Part shown: piece after piece, positions 19,230 through 31,904 of the stretch | Layout of the letters: the number at the start of each line of letters is the position of its first letter | Numbering within the stretch: the stretch's first letter is position 1 | Notes under the pieces: generated by a model | The model's database searches: none | The model's input: the letters and a program-made list of their open reading frames with translations, nothing else | What the model was told of the DNA's origin: nothing | Position numbers and translations under genes: made by a program | Source of the DNA: Streptococcus infantis SK970 | Lineage (GTDB): Bacteria; Bacillota; Bacilli; Lactobacillales; Streptococcaceae | Assembly: GCA_000223255.2 (NCBI GenBank) | Contig: AFUT01000004.1 | Location: forward strand, 1-64,000 | Direction of reading: 5' to 3' | Length of the DNA stretch: 64,000 nucleotides

Positions 19230-20219
19230 TCAATCAAGCAAGGGGATCCGAATATCCACTGCCAGACCCTGCTTGGGTGCTGTTAATAGTTGTATGCTCC
19301 CTGCCATATCTTCCACTCGTTCTTTGATATTGCGTAGTCCATGGCTTAGTTCATCAACATCATCTAACTGAAAACCGCGACCGTTGTCTACTACCTTTAA
19401 CTGCAAGCCTGTTTCCGTTTGATAAAGATAAACATCTAGACAGGAAGCTTGGGCATGACGGAGAGTGTTACTAATCAATTCTTGAACGATACGAAAGACA
19501 TGCTCCTCAATTTTTTTAGGCAATTCGTCTACCTGATATTTAAAACTGACTTTGAGTTCACTTTTTTCTTCCAATTCTTTGAGAAGCAACTGAATTCCCT
19601 CAACCAAACTCTTTTGTTCCAGTTCAATAGGGCGCAAATGCAAGAGTAGAATACGCAAATCTCTTTGGGCTGTCTCCAAAATAGCTGTTACACTCTGGAG
19701 TTGTGTTTGCATCTTCACTCTGTCTAACTTAGAAGCTTGCTGACTGAGACCTGATAGTATCATATGGGCAGCGAAAATTTCTTGGCTGACCGTATCATGC
19801 AAGTCACGCGCGATTCGCTTGCGTTCCTTTTCAACAATTTCTTCTTCTTTGACCAAGGCCTGATTGTCTGCTTTTTGAATAGCTTCTGTCAACAAACCAA
19901 GCTTTCCTGATAGGTTTCTTAAACTTGCATCTAAATCTGCATCTCCAAGACTTTTAATATCTTTACCAGCTAGCAGACGTTTGAGATTTGCTTGTATTCT
20001 TCTTCTTGAAATTTCGTCAACCATTGTCCAGAATAGGACAATCAAAAAGGCTAGGGCAAAACTAAACATCAAAGCCAGAAATAGGACTTTTTCTGTCTTT
20101 TCTAGATCCTGAAAAAGAGAGCTCCATTCCAAATCTAAGACCTTAAAAATGCTTCGAATTAGAAAGGCGACAAAGAGGAATGAAGTGAGACCAATTAAAA
20201 TATAGGATTGCTTTTTCAT
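19230..20219 (-). CDS. liaS: LiaS sensor histidine kinase
   Basis: 329 residues. Two membrane spans (about 6-26 and 45-65) with almost no extracellular loop mark it as an intramembrane-sensing kinase. A HAMP-like linker is followed by the HisKA_3 box RIARDLHDTVSQE (phospho-acceptor H141) and a HATPase with D-N-G-R-G-F. It overlaps liaF by 4 bases and is 18 bases from liaR. Confidence 0.93.
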   Translation of the reverse strand: MKKQSYILIGLTSFLFVAFLIRSIFKVLDLEWSSLFQDLEKTEKVLFLALMFSFALAFLIVLFWTMVDEISRRRIQANLKRLLAGKDIKSLGDADLDASLRNLSGKLGLLTEAIQKADNQALVKEEEIVEKERKRIARDLHDTVSQEIFAAHMILSGLSQQASKLDRVKMQTQLQSVTAILETAQRDLRILLLHLRPIELEQKSLVEGIQLLLKELEEKSELKVSFKYQVDELPKKIEEHVFRIVQELISNTLRHAQASCLDVYLYQTETGLQLKVVDNGRGFQLDDVDELSHGLRNIKERVEDMAGSIQLLTAPKQGLAVDIRIPLLD

Positions 20220-20914
20220 CCGCGCACCACCTCAACATCTCCAACCATAGTTGTCAAAAGAATCTTAACACTCTTGGGACTCTTGAGATAATCTCTGGTT
20301 TCTTGATGAAATTGCTCATTACGCAAAGCACGCTTAGGCTGGTCAAAAAATGTTAAATCCCCATATAAAGAATTGACACTTAGGCTGACTTCCACATCCA
20401 CTGGTACAATAATTCTAGTCGTACCGACTAGTTTTCTCAAGATGATGACATTATCATGATTGCTTAAAATCACGTGCTCTAGATGAATGGTATCTTTTCC
20501 CATGAGACGAAAAAGATTGATATCATCAAAGCGACAAGTCTGGTAGCTTGAAAAGTGATGGAGATTTCCAAGCCAGCGATTTTTCTCCCTCTTTACCGTC
20601 ACTACTTCTTCAAAAACCAGATTGGTGTCTTCTCTTTCCTGGTTCATCATAGGATAAAGTAAGAATAGGCTGTAAATCAGAGCCACAAAAACAGCTAGAA
20701 TGACAAAGGGATTGAGCATGATGATAAAGAAAAATAGGATACTCACTGCCACTAAAATGAAGTTATTATCCTGTCTACCTGTATAGTATCGAATCAGCAG
20801 TAAAAACAAGAGCAATATCAGTAGAAAACGGGAAAAATGCTCTGATACCATCATAATCAGAGCTCCTGTTAATAAACAAGCTTCAATAAATAGAAAAATT
20901 TGAAATTTTCGCAT
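20216..20914 (-). CDS. liaF: LiaF, membrane inhibitor of the LiaRS system
   Basis: 232 residues. Three or four closely spaced hydrophobic segments in the first 95 residues are followed by a soluble beta-rich domain (DUF2154 / cell wall-active antibiotic response domain) ending in T-T-M-V-G-D-V-E-V. LiaF keeps LiaS inactive in the absence of stress. First gene of the liaFSR operon. Confidence 0.9.
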   Translation of the reverse strand: MRKFQIFLFIEACLLTGALIMMVSEHFSRFLLILLLFLLLIRYYTGRQDNNFILVAVSILFFFIIMLNPFVILAVFVALIYSLFLLYPMMNQEREDTNLVFEEVVTVKREKNRWLGNLHHFSSYQTCRFDDINLFRLMGKDTIHLEHVILSNHDNVIILRKLVGTTRIIVPVDVEVSLSVNSLYGDLTFFDQPKRALRNEQFHQETRDYLKSPKSVKILLTTMVGDVEVVRG

Positions 20915-20983
20915 GTATCCGTCCTCTCTATTTTATTGTATCACAAAACCAAAAAGTCACATCAGTCTGAGGAATGATAAAGA

Positions 20984-21006
20984 GATCGGGACCAAAATCC
21001 CGACCT
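20984..21006 (-). terminator. Hairpin after fni
   Basis: GGTCGGGA pairs with TCCCGATC around a short loop; on the minus strand it is followed by TCTTTATC. It separates the mevalonate operon from liaFSR. Confidence 0.55.
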
Positions 21007-21008
21007 CC

Positions 21009-22987
<1,979 letters not shown>

Positions 22988-23001
<14 letters not shown>

Positions 23002-23941
23002 CTTGGCTCAAATCCTTTGTCTTTGAAACGATTAAGCGATAGCGTTGACCTAAGAGTTCTGATAGATGTTCCAAGTCTTTTTCTAAACAAAGAACCTTGA
23101 CATTAGGCCCCGCATCCATGGTGAAGTAACAAGATTCTCCTTGTTCTCTAAGTTGACGAACGAAATCCATAGCCTCATAACTCGCATCTGTCAGATAAGA
23201 GAACGGCGGATTTGCAGTTTTTGTCGTAGCATGCATTGCGAGAGCGTTCTTTTCTGTTAATACTCCAACTTTCTCAAAGTCATTTTCCTTGAGGTAAACC
23301 AACATATCCTTGTAGTCTTGTTCAGACTGACGAATCCATTCCTCAAATGTTGTTGAAGTTTCCACACAGAGTTTCATCCCATCTCGACTAGAGATTGGTT
23401 TTTTCTGGTCTTCCAAGACCAACATAATCATAGCGAGTTTCAGGTCAGTCTCAACTGGATAAATCTCTCCACTATCCTTATCCCAAGCTGCTATCGGTCC
23501 ATAAAAACTACGAGATGAAGAACCAGATGCAAACTTAGCTTCCAAGGCCAATTCTTTTCGATCTAGTCCTAATTGGAAGTAATCATTGCAGGCTTTGACT
23601 AGGGCAGATAAACCACTGGAACTTGAAGAAAGACCTGCTGCTGTTGGCATATTGTTCTTGGTATCGATACGAACAAAACCTGCTCCTTCAGGACGATAGC
23701 GGTCAATGATTTTACTCATCTTTTTATGTTCAGCTTCATTTTGCAACTGACCATTGATGTAAAACTCATCTGCCCTAGCATCTGCTGGCAAAGGTGAAAG
23801 TGTCGTCTCCGTATACATATTTTCTAAAGTCAGAGAGATACTGCTAGTCGCAGGAACCATCTCCTTTTCTTTTTTCTTACCCCAATATTTGATAATGGCA
23901 ATATTGGCATAGGAACGTACTGTTAAAGGCTTTCGATCCAT
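22988..23941 (-). CDS. mvaD: Diphosphomevalonate decarboxylase
   Basis: 317 residues. N-terminal SYANIAIIKYWGK signature, the GHMP ATP loop PTAAGLSSSSSGLSAL, SGSSSRSFYGP and the C-terminal T-M-D-A-G-P-N-V-K are all present. It makes isopentenyl diphosphate with ATP-driven decarboxylation. Overlaps mvaK1 by 19 bases. Confidence 0.96.
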
Positions 23942-24801
23942 GTCTGAACAGCTCCTTTCTCTTCTAATCTTTCTGCTAGTTCATGTGCTTCGTTTGCATT
24001 AGCAACTAAGGCAATGATACAGCCACCTAGGCCACCACCACTCATCTTAGCACCTAAAGCGCCGTGTTCAAGAGCAGTTTCAACCAAGGCATCCGCCTCA
24101 GGGCTACTAACTCCGATTTCTTTTAGATTTCCATGAGCTTTTGTTAGAATTTCTCCTAGCTTCACGGCATCTTTTATTTGAATAGCTTCTTCTGCTTCTT
24201 GGGTCAACTCTCCTAGCGCATGCAAGAAGGGTAAGGCATCCTTGCCCTTGCTCTCAACAACTTGGATAGCTTCACGAGTATGTCCATAGACTCCTGTATC
24301 TGCAATAACCAGATAAGCTGACAAATCCATGGTTAATTCTTCAAAACCTACATTCTTGATAAAACGAATAGGCTGGTCACTTAGGCAAGTCTTAGCATCT
24401 AAACCACTAGGATTCATATGGGCAATCATTTCAGCTCGATTGACCAAGATTTCTAGTACATCATGAGGCAGGTCGGCTTGATAATAATCAAATACCGCTC
24501 GAATGGCCGCAATACTTATGGCTGCTGAAGACCCCATCCCCCGTTTTTCAGGAATAGCCGAGTCGATTTGACAACGGATGCAAGCATCCTGGATAGTTAG
24601 ATACTCGAGAGACGCATAAACAGCCATAGACAAGGTGTCCTCTTCAAAAAGACGCCATGGTGTCGCTGCTGGAACCACCCGACAAGTCACTTCAACCTCT
24701 AAAAGAGGCAAGGAAATGGCAGGATAGCCATAAACCACCGCATGCTCTCCGATTAAAATAATTTTACTATGTGCCTGACCGACACCAACTTCTTTTGTCA
24801 T
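23923..24801 (-). CDS. mvaK1: Mevalonate kinase
   Basis: 292 residues, first gene of the mevalonate operon mvaK1-mvaD-mvaK2-fni, in the order seen in pneumococcus. Motifs: KIILIGEHAVVYGYPA at the N-terminus, GMGSSAAIS (ATP loop, about 92-100) and the C-terminal KMSGGGLGGC. A TATAAT-type -10 is visible in the leader about 100 bases upstream. The pathway feeds undecaprenyl phosphate for wall synthesis, linking it to uppP and the wall genes in this window. Confidence 0.95.
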   Translation of the reverse strand: MTKEVGVGQAHSKIILIGEHAVVYGYPAISLPLLEVEVTCRVVPAATPWRLFEEDTLSMAVYASLEYLTIQDACIRCQIDSAIPEKRGMGSSAAISIAAIRAVFDYYQADLPHDVLEILVNRAEMIAHMNPSGLDAKTCLSDQPIRFIKNVGFEELTMDLSAYLVIADTGVYGHTREAIQVVESKGKDALPFLHALGELTQEAEEAIQIKDAVKLGEILTKAHGNLKEIGVSSPEADALVETALEHGALGAKMSGGGLGGCIIALVANANEAHELAERLEEKGAVQTWIESL

Positions 24802-24965
24802 TTAATCCTTCTATCAGACGAAAAGCGTCTTTTTCTAGATAAAAATTTAGAACTTTATTCCTTTCTATTTTATTATATTTTCACAAAAAAGCGATTGTTT
24901 CCTTTCAGTTTCACCGAGTAAGAAATATATTTAATGATTAACTTACAAAACGGTTTGAACTTGTT

Positions 24966-25002
24966 TAGGTATTAAAAAAGCAGTTACACAACTGCAACTG
25001 CT
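24966..25002 (-). terminator. Terminator of the gnd-ritR operon
   Basis: AAAAGCAGTT pairs with AACTGCTTTT around a 10-base loop, followed by TTAAT on the minus strand. Confidence 0.8.
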
Positions 25003-25005
25003 TTT

Positions 25006-25695
25006 CTATTCTTGCATGGTGTAACCAACACCACGCACAGTTTTGATATAGCTTTTTTGACCTTTTACGTCAAGCTTGCAACGTAGATAACGGATATAAA
25101 CATCCACGATATTGGTTTCGGTCGCACTTTCATACTTCCAAACACTTTCCAGCAACTGCTCTCGAGATAAAACTTTCTTGCTTCCCATAAGGGTAGCCAA
25201 AAGGTCATATTCACGACGTGTGAGGGCAATCATTTCCTCACCACGATAGACCGTATGGTGTTCTACGTCCAAACGCAGATTGCGATAGGATGTCGGAACC
25301 TTCATTTGACTACAGTGTTGGTCGATAAAATCCCGACCTCGGAAAATTGCTGCAATACGAGCCACCAAATCATCAATAATGACTGGCTTGTAGATATATG
25401 AAACAGCGAATCGTTGGATTGTTTCAACTTGGTCTTGCAATTCTTCTCGATGATCCAAGACCATGATTACCGAAGCTGGCTTGGTCCGACTCAACTTATC
25501 TGCAAAATCCTGGGCTGTCATATCCCCTAGATGAGCATTCAGTAAAATCAAGTCATAGTCTGTCTGAAGAGCCATGGAGAGGGCTTTTTGACCCTCTTCT
25601 ACCTGATCAACTCGGTATTGCTCTTTTTGGAGTTCCAGACTTAAAAAATGAGCTAGATTTCTTTCTTTCTCAAGTAATAGAATCCGTTTCCCCAT
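25006..25695 (-). CDS. ritR: Orphan redox-type response regulator RitR
   Basis: 229 residues: receiver-like domain (1-120), linker helix and OmpR-type winged helix (about 130-229). The normal phospho-acceptor aspartate is replaced by asparagine, N53 in ILLNAHLGD, and a single cysteine, C128, lies in the linker. Both features are diagnostic of pneumococcal RitR, which represses the piu iron uptake genes and is switched by oxidation of C128 rather than phosphorylation. No kinase is adjacent. It lies 11 bases downstream of gnd, so expression is probably coupled to the NADPH-producing step, as in pneumococcus. Confidence 0.93.
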   Translation of the reverse strand: MGKRILLLEKERNLAHFLSLELQKEQYRVDQVEEGQKALSMALQTDYDLILLNAHLGDMTAQDFADKLSRTKPASVIMVLDHREELQDQVETIQRFAVSYIYKPVIIDDLVARIAAIFRGRDFIDQHCSQMKVPTSYRNLRLDVEHHTVYRGEEMIALTRREYDLLATLMGSKKVLSREQLLESVWKYESATETNIVDVYIRYLRCKLDVKGQKSYIKTVRGVGYTMQE

Positions 25696-25706
25696 GGCTG
25701 ACCTAC

Positions 25707-27131
25707 TTATTTTTCGTCATACCAAGAGTAGTGGAAGGTTCCTTCTTTGTCTTTACGTTGGTATGTGTGGGCACCAAAGTAATCACGTTGTGCTTGGATC
25801 AAGTTCGCTGGAAGGTCAGCTGAACGGTAACTATCATAGTAAGTAATAGCTGCTGAGAAGGTTGGCACTGGTACACCAGCTTGAACAGCAAGAGCTACGA
25901 TATCACGAACAGATTGTTGGTACTTAGCTGTTACATCCAAGAAGTACTCATCCAAAAGAAGGTTAGCAAGATCGGCATCACGGTTGTAAGCATCTGTGAT
26001 CTTTTGCAAGAAACGAGAACGAATAATACATCCAGCGCGCCAGATAGATGCGATGTCTGCAAATGGCAAGTTCCAGTTGTTTTCTTTAGAAGCTACACGC
26101 AATTGGGCAAAACCTTGTGCGTAAGAGATGATTTTTGAGAAGTAAAGGGCTTGACGGATCTTTTCAATCAACTCAGCCTTGTCTCCTTCAAATGTGAAAG
26201 CAGCTGGTTTTGGAAGCACCTTGCTAGCGTGTACACGTTCTTCTTTGTAAGTTGAGATGTAACGCGCAAATACTGACTCAGTGATGAGTGACAATGGCAC
26301 ACCGAGGTCAAGAGCAGATTGGCTAGTCCATTTACCAGTTCCCTTGTTTCCTGCAGCATCCAAGATGTAGTCTACGATTGGTCCATCTTGACCTTCATCA
26401 TCTTTACGGCTCAAGATATCCGCAGTGATTTCGATCAAGTAGCTGTCTAATTCGCCTTTGTTCCACTCAGTGAAGATTTCAGCCATATCTTGAGCTGAAA
26501 GGCCAAGCAAGTGTTGCATCAAGTCATAGCTTTCTGCAATCAATTGCATATCCCCGTACTCGATACCATTGTGGACCATTTTCACATAGTGACCAGCTCC
26601 ATCAGGACCGATGTAAGTCACACATGGTTTACCATCTTCTGGTGCTTTTGCAGAGATTTCTTCAAGAACATCAGCTACCAAGTCATAAGCTTCTTTTTGT
26701 CCACCAGGCATGATAGAAGGACCTTCAAGGGCACCTTTTTCACCACCAGAAACACCTGTACCGATAAAGTTGATACCTGAGTTCGCCAATTCTTCATTAC
26801 GACGAATGGTATCTTTGTAGAAAGTGTTTCCTCCGTCGATCAAGATGTCGCCTTTATCCAAGTGTGGAAGAAGGGCTTGGATGGTTGCATCTGTACCAGG
26901 TCCTGCTTGAACCATGAGCATGATACGACGTGGTTTTTCGATTGAGTTTACGAAACTTTCAATATCATAGCTTGGCACAAAGTTCTTTTCAGGATGGCAA
27001 GCAACAACATCTTCTGTTTTTTCTTTACTACGGTTATAGATAGCAACTGTGTATCCACGAGATTCAATATTAAGGGCAAGGTTACGACCCATTACGGCCA
27101 TACCCACGACACCAAAGTTAGCTTTTGTCAT
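25707..27131 (-). CDS. gnd: 6-phosphogluconate dehydrogenase (NADP+)
   Basis: 474 residues, oxidative pentose phosphate pathway. The N-terminal Rossmann motif [12 protein letters not shown] binds NADP+; the substrate motif [16 protein letters not shown] (about 120-135) and the C-terminal G-A-H-T-Y-Q-R are intact. Co-transcribed with ritR. Confidence 0.97.
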   Translation of the reverse strand: MTKANFGVVGMAVMGRNLALNIESRGYTVAIYNRSKEKTEDVVACHPEKNFVPSYDIESFVNSIEKPRRIMLMVQAGPGTDATIQALLPHLDKGDILIDGGNTFYKDTIRRNEELANSGINFIGTGVSGGEKGALEGPSIMPGGQKEAYDLVADVLEEISAKAPEDGKPCVTYIGPDGAGHYVKMVHNGIEYGDMQLIAESYDLMQHLLGLSAQDMAEIFTEWNKGELDSYLIEITADILSRKDDEGQDGPIVDYILDAAGNKGTGKWTSQSALDLGVPLSLITESVFARYISTYKEERVHASKVLPKPAAFTFEGDKAELIEKIRQALYFSKIISYAQGFAQLRVASKENNWNLPFADIASIWRAGCIIRSRFLQKITDAYNRDADLANLLLDEYFLDVTAKYQQSVRDIVALAVQAGVPVPTFSAAITYYDSYRSADLPANLIQAQRDYFGAHTYQRKDKEGTFHYSWYDEK

Positions 27132-27206
27132 GTGACACTCCTCTTATTTAATATGTTTTATTTTATCATGTTTATCTGTGAAAAGAAAGAATTTTATAAC
27201 AATTGA

Positions 27207-28656
27207 CTAGTAGTCCAAATCATCCGCATGGCCAGAACCGTTCCCTACAAAGTAACCTGTCTTACAGTTTAGAGTGAAGAGATAAGTTCCATCTGGTTTG
27301 TAAAGATTGTAATATCCATTTCCATTAACGATATTTACAGGTTCCAAGATATATTGGTTTCCAGTGATATATCCACGCGCACGAGATGTCTCGAGGATCT
27401 GTTCAAGAACACCATCTGCAAAGGTCCAGGCAGTATTACTGCTATCATTTACAGCTGATTGATTGTACGGCACTCGGCTAGCGCTTCTTTGCAAATTAAC
27501 ACCTTCGCTCGACAATCCACCATTTGTAGATGCAGCAGTCTCGTTTGTTGAAGTAGATGGACTGCTTTCTGTCGTTGGGCTTGACGCTTCCTGGCTCGCT
27601 GCTTTTGTCGAGGCTGTTGTTGAGTCCGTTGTCGTACTAGCTAATTGACTCTTACCAAGGCTGATTGCTTTATCTAGTAGTTTATCAATTTCAGTATTAC
27701 CAGTCTTAACATCTGTAAATTTCGCATCCGCTTTAATTTTTGCGTTTGTATCCAAGACACCATCTGTAATAGCTGGAGTTTCAAATTGAGAGTTCACTTC
27801 TTGGATAGCCTTTATTTGGGTTTCTAGGCTATCATATTTTGATTTGGCTAGAGTCTGTTCTCTCGCTCCTTCAAGTTTATCTAGAAGTTCTTTCAATTGA
27901 TTTAGTTGACCAAACTGGCTATTTTTAAGAGCTGTTTTGTTTTCATCAGTATAAAACGTGTCGTAGAGCGTATTAAATTGTTCATAGACCGACTGTTTGC
28001 TTACCAATCCTGAATCTGCAGCCTTAGTTTGAAGTTCTTGAGAAGAACGCGCAATCTGACGATAAACGTAATAGCCACCTGCAAAAATCAAGAGGAATAG
28101 CAAAATAATAGCTGACAAAATTACCCATTTCTTTTATTTTGTGGTTGATCATCTGCTTGAGCAGAACGAGACAAGGGTTGCAGTTGATCTTCATTTTCCT
28201 CATAAACCACTGCAGTTTCGGAGTTATCAAGCTCAGCCATTTCCACAGCTTCCAATTCATCCTTAAAAGGTTGCTCGAGAACTCTCGTTTCCTCTTCATC
28301 AGCTTCTTGAGCAACAATTTCAGTTGTCTCTGTGGCTAGTGCAAGAGCAATTGCTTCCTCTTCCGAACTTAACACATTTTCTTGTTCAGTAGCTTCTCTC
28401 ACTTCCTGAATCATGTCATCCAAGCTTTGAGTTGGCTGATTTTTTTCGCTTGCAAATTTTCAAACTTTTCAATCTCGATTTCATCACGATGCTGTTTAAT
28501 GTATTTATCTAAAATTGTATCATCTGAAGTTACTCCAGCTTCAATTTCTTCTTTCTTACGAACAACTTGACCAACCGTTAAATCCTTAGCCTCTTCAAAT
28601 TTCAATTGTGCTTCTTGTTCTATTTCGTTATTACGATTATTATCTTTCTTACTCAT
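27207..28656 (-). pseudogene. mapZ: MapZ (LocZ) mid-cell division-site marker, two frameshifts
   Basis: Position between the THUMP methyltransferase gene and gnd is that of pneumococcal mapZ. The start at 28656 (AAAGGA upstream) reads M-S-K-K-D-N; the frame breaks at the seven-T run 28440-28446 and again at the four-T run 28132-28135. Adding one base at each joins three segments: an acidic cytoplasmic region, a single span ([10 protein letters not shown] then Y-Y-V-Y-R), a helical extracellular domain, a Ser/Thr-rich linker and a conserved C-terminal domain ending D-D-L-D-Y. The repaired protein has 483 residues, close to the pneumococcal length. MapZ forms rings that position FtsZ and is phosphorylated by StkP. 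Confidence 0.85.
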
Positions 28657-29827
28657 CTGCTTTCCTTTCAGTTTTGACATCTTGTCTTTTTACACGTTGC
28701 CCAAAATATTGATACAAATCAACCTTTAGAGTACCATTATATAGTTTTCGCTTTTTATCTGCCTGACTACCATACTTGCTCTCAAAAGCCTCATCACTAG
28801 TCAGAATAAATTTACTCCAAGTTTTCAGAGGAGCAAATACCTCTCCCATTTCAGCATAGAGCTTAGTGACTCCAGCGTCATCAGATAAACGTTCTCCATA
28901 AGGAGGATTGGAGATAATCACGCCATTAATCTTATCTGAACGCAAATCCTGCACACGCATTTGCTTAAATAGAATATCATTAGATACTCCCGCTGCCTGG
29001 GCATTTGCCTTAGCAATTTCAACCATACGTCCATCAATGTCACAACCCATGATGTCAAGTTCAATCTCGCGATTTATTTCCTTAGTAGCCTCTGTGCGGA
29101 CTTCCTGAATCAAACGGTCACTAACCCAGTTCCAATCCTCAAAAGCAAAGGAACGACGCAAGCCTGGTGCCATATTGCGGGCAATCATAGCCGCTTCGAT
29201 ACAGAAGGTTCCAGAACCACAGGTTGGATCAATCAGAGGTTTATCTGGATACCAGTTAGACAATTGCAAAATAGCCGCCGCCATGTTTTCCTTGATTGGA
29301 GCACCACCCTTTTCTGTCCGATACCCACGTTTGAAAAGACTAGAGCCACTTGTATCAATCAGAACTGTTGCCACATCTTTAAGAATCAAAACCTCGATTT
29401 TAAACTCCGGACCATTTTCCATCAGCGGAACACCTTCTGGACGGGCATAGTGTTTTTGTAATTTCTTCACAACAGCCTTCTTGGAAATAGCCTGAACACT
29501 GGGCTCGTTGTGGAGTTTAGACTTCACACACTTAGCCTTAGAGATTGGGAACCGTGCTCCGAGCGGAAGATAGTTTTCCCAATCTAAGGCAAAAACTCCT
29601 TGAAAAAGTTCTTCAAATGTTTTTGCGGGAAATGTTCCAACAACAATCTTAATCCTATCTGCAGCTCTTAGCCACAAATTACTTTCAATAATTGTCTTTA
29701 CATCTCCTTCAAAGCGAACGCGACCATTCTCAACTTGACAATCATAGCCAAGTGCACGCACTTCACGACCTACAACAGCCTCTAAGCCTGCTGCAGCAGT
29801 CGCTATTAAGTTAAATGTTTGTTTCAT
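28649..29827 (-). CDS. THUMP domain class I SAM-dependent RNA methyltransferase (RlmL-type)
   Basis: 392 residues. An N-terminal ferredoxin-like plus THUMP region (about 1-160) binds RNA. The catalytic Rossmann domain shows [14 protein letters not shown] (SAM site) and NPPYGERL (the N6/N2-adenine or guanine type NPPY motif). Related to the N-terminal half of E. coli RlmL (23S m2G2445). Ends within the first codons of mapZ. Confidence 0.9.
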   Translation of the reverse strand: MKQTFNLIATAAAGLEAVVGREVRALGYDCQVENGRVRFEGDVKTIIESNLWLRAADRIKIVVGTFPAKTFEELFQGVFALDWENYLPLGARFPISKAKCVKSKLHNEPSVQAISKKAVVKKLQKHYARPEGVPLMENGPEFKIEVLILKDVATVLIDTSGSSLFKRGYRTEKGGAPIKENMAAAILQLSNWYPDKPLIDPTCGSGTFCIEAAMIARNMAPGLRRSFAFEDWNWVSDRLIQEVRTEATKEINREIELDIMGCDIDGRMVEIAKANAQAAGVSNDILFKQMRVQDLRSDKINGVIISNPPYGERLSDDAGVTKLYAEMGEVFAPLKTWSKFILTSDEAFESKYGSQADKKRKLYNGTLKVDLYQYFGQRVKRQDVKTERKADE

Positions 29828-29861
29828 GTCAGTCTTTAAAGACCTTTCTCTTGTTCACCTT

Positions 29862-29899
29862 TAAAAAATGAGGTTGAGAAAATTTCTCAGCCCCAACCT
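29862..29899 (-). terminator. Terminator of rnpB
   Basis: AGGTTGGGG... stem with an inner GAGAAA/TTTCTC helix, closing with CAACCT and then TTTTTT on the minus strand, immediately after the 3' end of the RNase P RNA. Confidence 0.82.
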
Positions 29900-29903
29900 A
29901 TAT

Positions 29904-30275
29904 GCAATTTTCTATAAGCCATGTTTTGTTCCAGAAGTGACTAGGACCACTTCTTTCGATAATCATCTGTCTACCACTAACAGCTAGAAGCTGCTAGCAG
30001 TCAGAGTACTACGTTCGTTTCCGCGCACTCCATGCCCCGACCAAAATTTGGGTTGCTAGCTTGAGGGGTTTACCGCGTTCCACTCTCTCTGTTTCCAGAG
30101 AGACTTCGTCACTGTGGCACTTTCAGAGCTACTAAAACATATCCGAAAACTTAGTCTATTCACTCGCCGTAACGATTTCTCGTCCCTAGGCTTATGGTTT
30201 CACCTAGCACAAACACTACAGGCATCACAGCCTGTGCTAGCATGGACTTTCCTCATAAAAAGATAAACTTTTCAC
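29904..30275 (-). ncRNA. rnpB: RNase P RNA (class B)
   Basis: On the minus strand the region holds the universal RNase P RNA landmarks: GAGGAAAGTCCATGC near the 5' end, the P4/J region GGCGAGTGAATAGACTAAG, CGGTAAACCCC, and AACAAAACATGGCTTATAGAA at the 3' end. Size (about 370 nt) and lack of protein coding agree. Located between gpsB and the THUMP methyltransferase gene, as in pneumococcus. Exact ends are approximate. Confidence 0.95.
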
Positions 30276-30309
30276 GCGATTATCCAAAAATTGCACAACT
30301 GTATGATTC

Positions 30310-30645
30310 TTAGAAATCAGAATTTTCTACGATTTGTTTGCCAAATACTTCTTTTTCAAGACGATTCAAGCGTTTCAAGATATCAAAGTTAGTCATAGAA
30401 GTCGTACTTCCAAGCTCAGCAGGCTCAGACGTTACAGATACAGGTGCCGCCTGAGGTTTGTTCGCCAATTGTTCTTTCAATTCTGCGACTTCCAAGCGCA
30501 ATGATTTAACCAACGCTGCATAGGTTTCATAATCCTTGATAACGTCATCTAAGAATTCATCTACCTCTGCTTTACTGTATCCACGTACTTCTCTTCCGAA
30601 ATCCTGCTCAAAAATATCCTTTGCTGTAAAAATAATACTTGCCAT
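30310..30645 (-). CDS. gpsB: Cell division protein GpsB
   Basis: 111 residues from the ATG at 30645 (GGAGAG upstream; a GTG/ATG four codons earlier is less well placed). DivIVA-like N-terminal lipid-binding domain with [18 protein letters not shown] and a coiled coil, an unstructured linker, then the trimerising C-terminal helix ([12 protein letters not shown]). GpsB couples septal and peripheral peptidoglycan synthesis and binds class A PBPs such as PBP1A encoded nearby. Confidence 0.95.
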   Translation of the reverse strand: MASIIFTAKDIFEQDFGREVRGYSKAEVDEFLDDVIKDYETYAALVKSLRLEVAELKEQLANKPQAAPVSVTSEPAELGSTTSMTNFDILKRLNRLEKEVFGKQIVENSDF

Positions 30646-30712
30646 GTCTCTCTCCATTCTCAGTTACTAGTATTATTATATAAAAAAGGCAAACAAAAAG
30701 CAAGGTCAAAAC

Positions 30713-31240
30713 TCAATTTTCGGAAAAATTTTCGGCTATTTCGTTCAAATCCTCAAATGTTAATCTTTTTGTAATATAGTTGTCTTTCTTTTTCATCAGT
30801 TCGTAAAAAAATCTCAGTTTTGTTTCATTTTCTTCGTCATAAAAAAGATAGGCACCATCTGTATTTTCAAGCAAAAAAAGCTGGTAATCTCTCAATTGTC
30901 CTTTATGTTCATAAGAGGGGTAGGCATACTTGACAAAATCGACCTGTTTAAAATCACCAAGTTTGACCTTGTTAGCCTCATTCCAATTTGATCCATGTGT
31001 TTCAAAGTCAAAAATAGTCGCTAGTTGAAATCCATAGTCATCTTTCATCTCCTTAGCAACTTCTAAAACCCAATGCTCAAATCCAAGAGCCCCCGTATAC
31101 ACTAGCCATTTCAATCCTTCTTCAGCTAAACTTTCCAAATCTCTACGGATAGCTTTTTTGATGATTTTTAAACGAATATCCTTTTCATTTAATAATCCTA
31201 AATCAAAAGCGGAGTATCCTAAAACCAAGGCTGTATGCAT
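30713..31240 (-). CDS. ypsA: YpsA/DUF1273 SLOG-superfamily protein
   Basis: 175 residues from the ATG at 31240 with AAAGGGTG upstream; a more distal start would overlap recU on the other strand. The glycine-rich [15 protein letters not shown] block is the SLOG nucleotide-binding signature. Genetically linked to gpsB in Firmicutes and implicated in cell division in Bacillus; ligand unknown. Divergent to recU. Confidence 0.85.
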   Translation of the reverse strand: MHTALVLGYSAFDLGLLNEKDIRLKIIKKAIRRDLESLAEEGLKWLVYTGALGFEHWVLEVAKEMKDDYGFQLATIFDFETHGSNWNEANKVKLGDFKQVDFVKYAYPSYEHKGQLRDYQLFLLENTDGAYLFYDEENETKLRFFYELMKKKDNYITKRLTFEDLNEIAENFSEN

Positions 31241-31307
31241 TTTTTCACCCTTTCTGAAGACCTTTGTGGTATAATAGAGTGATATCATTGTACCAATAAG
31301 GAGGATT

Positions 31308-31904
31308 ATGGTCAACTATCCGCATAAACTTTCATCTAAACCAAGCAAAACTTCCCTTCCTCAAACTAAAAATTTTGCAAATCGGGGGATGAGTTTTGAA
31401 AAGATGATTAACGCTACGAACGACTACTATCTCTCATATGGAATGGCAGTCATTCATAAAAAGCCAACCCCGATTCAGATTGTTCGAGTCGACTATCCGC
31501 AGCGAAGTAGAGCTAAAATTGTCGAAGCCTATTTTAGACAGGCATCAACAACTGACTACTCGGGTGTTTATGAAGGATTTTATATCGATTTTGAAGCCAA
31601 GGAAACTAAACAAAAAAAGGCTTTTCCGATGAAGAACTTTCATTCTCATCAGATTCAGCATATGGAACAGGTCCTTGAACAAAAAGGAATTTGCTTCGTC
31701 CTAATCCATTTTTCTTCTTATCAGGAAACGTATTTATTACCGGCAATTGACCTCATCCGTTTTTATCGTCAGGATATGGGAAAAAAATCAATGCCGCTTG
31801 ATTATATTCGAGAGCACGGCTATGTGATTGAACAACAAGCCTTTCCTCAAATACCTTATCTCGATATCGTCAAACAACATTTACTAGGTGGTAAAACAAT
31901 ATGA
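31308..31904 (+). CDS. recU: Holliday junction resolvase RecU
   Basis: 198 residues. The nuclease core is visible: [11 protein letters not shown], the D-F-E-A-K-E metal-binding motif and [10 protein letters not shown]. RecU resolves recombination intermediates and is usually co-transcribed with pbp1A, which it overlaps by 4 bases here. The -10 TATAAT lies about 35 bases upstream; AAGGAGG is close to the ATG. Confidence 0.96.
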   Translation: MVNYPHKLSSKPSKTSLPQTKNFANRGMSFEKMINATNDYYLSYGMAVIHKKPTPIQIVRVDYPQRSRAKIVEAYFRQASTTDYSGVYEGFYIDFEAKETKQKKAFPMKNFHSHQIQHMEQVLEQKGICFVLIHFSSYQETYLLPAIDLIRFYRQDMGKKSMPLDYIREHGYVIEQQAFPQIPYLDIVKQHLLGGKTI

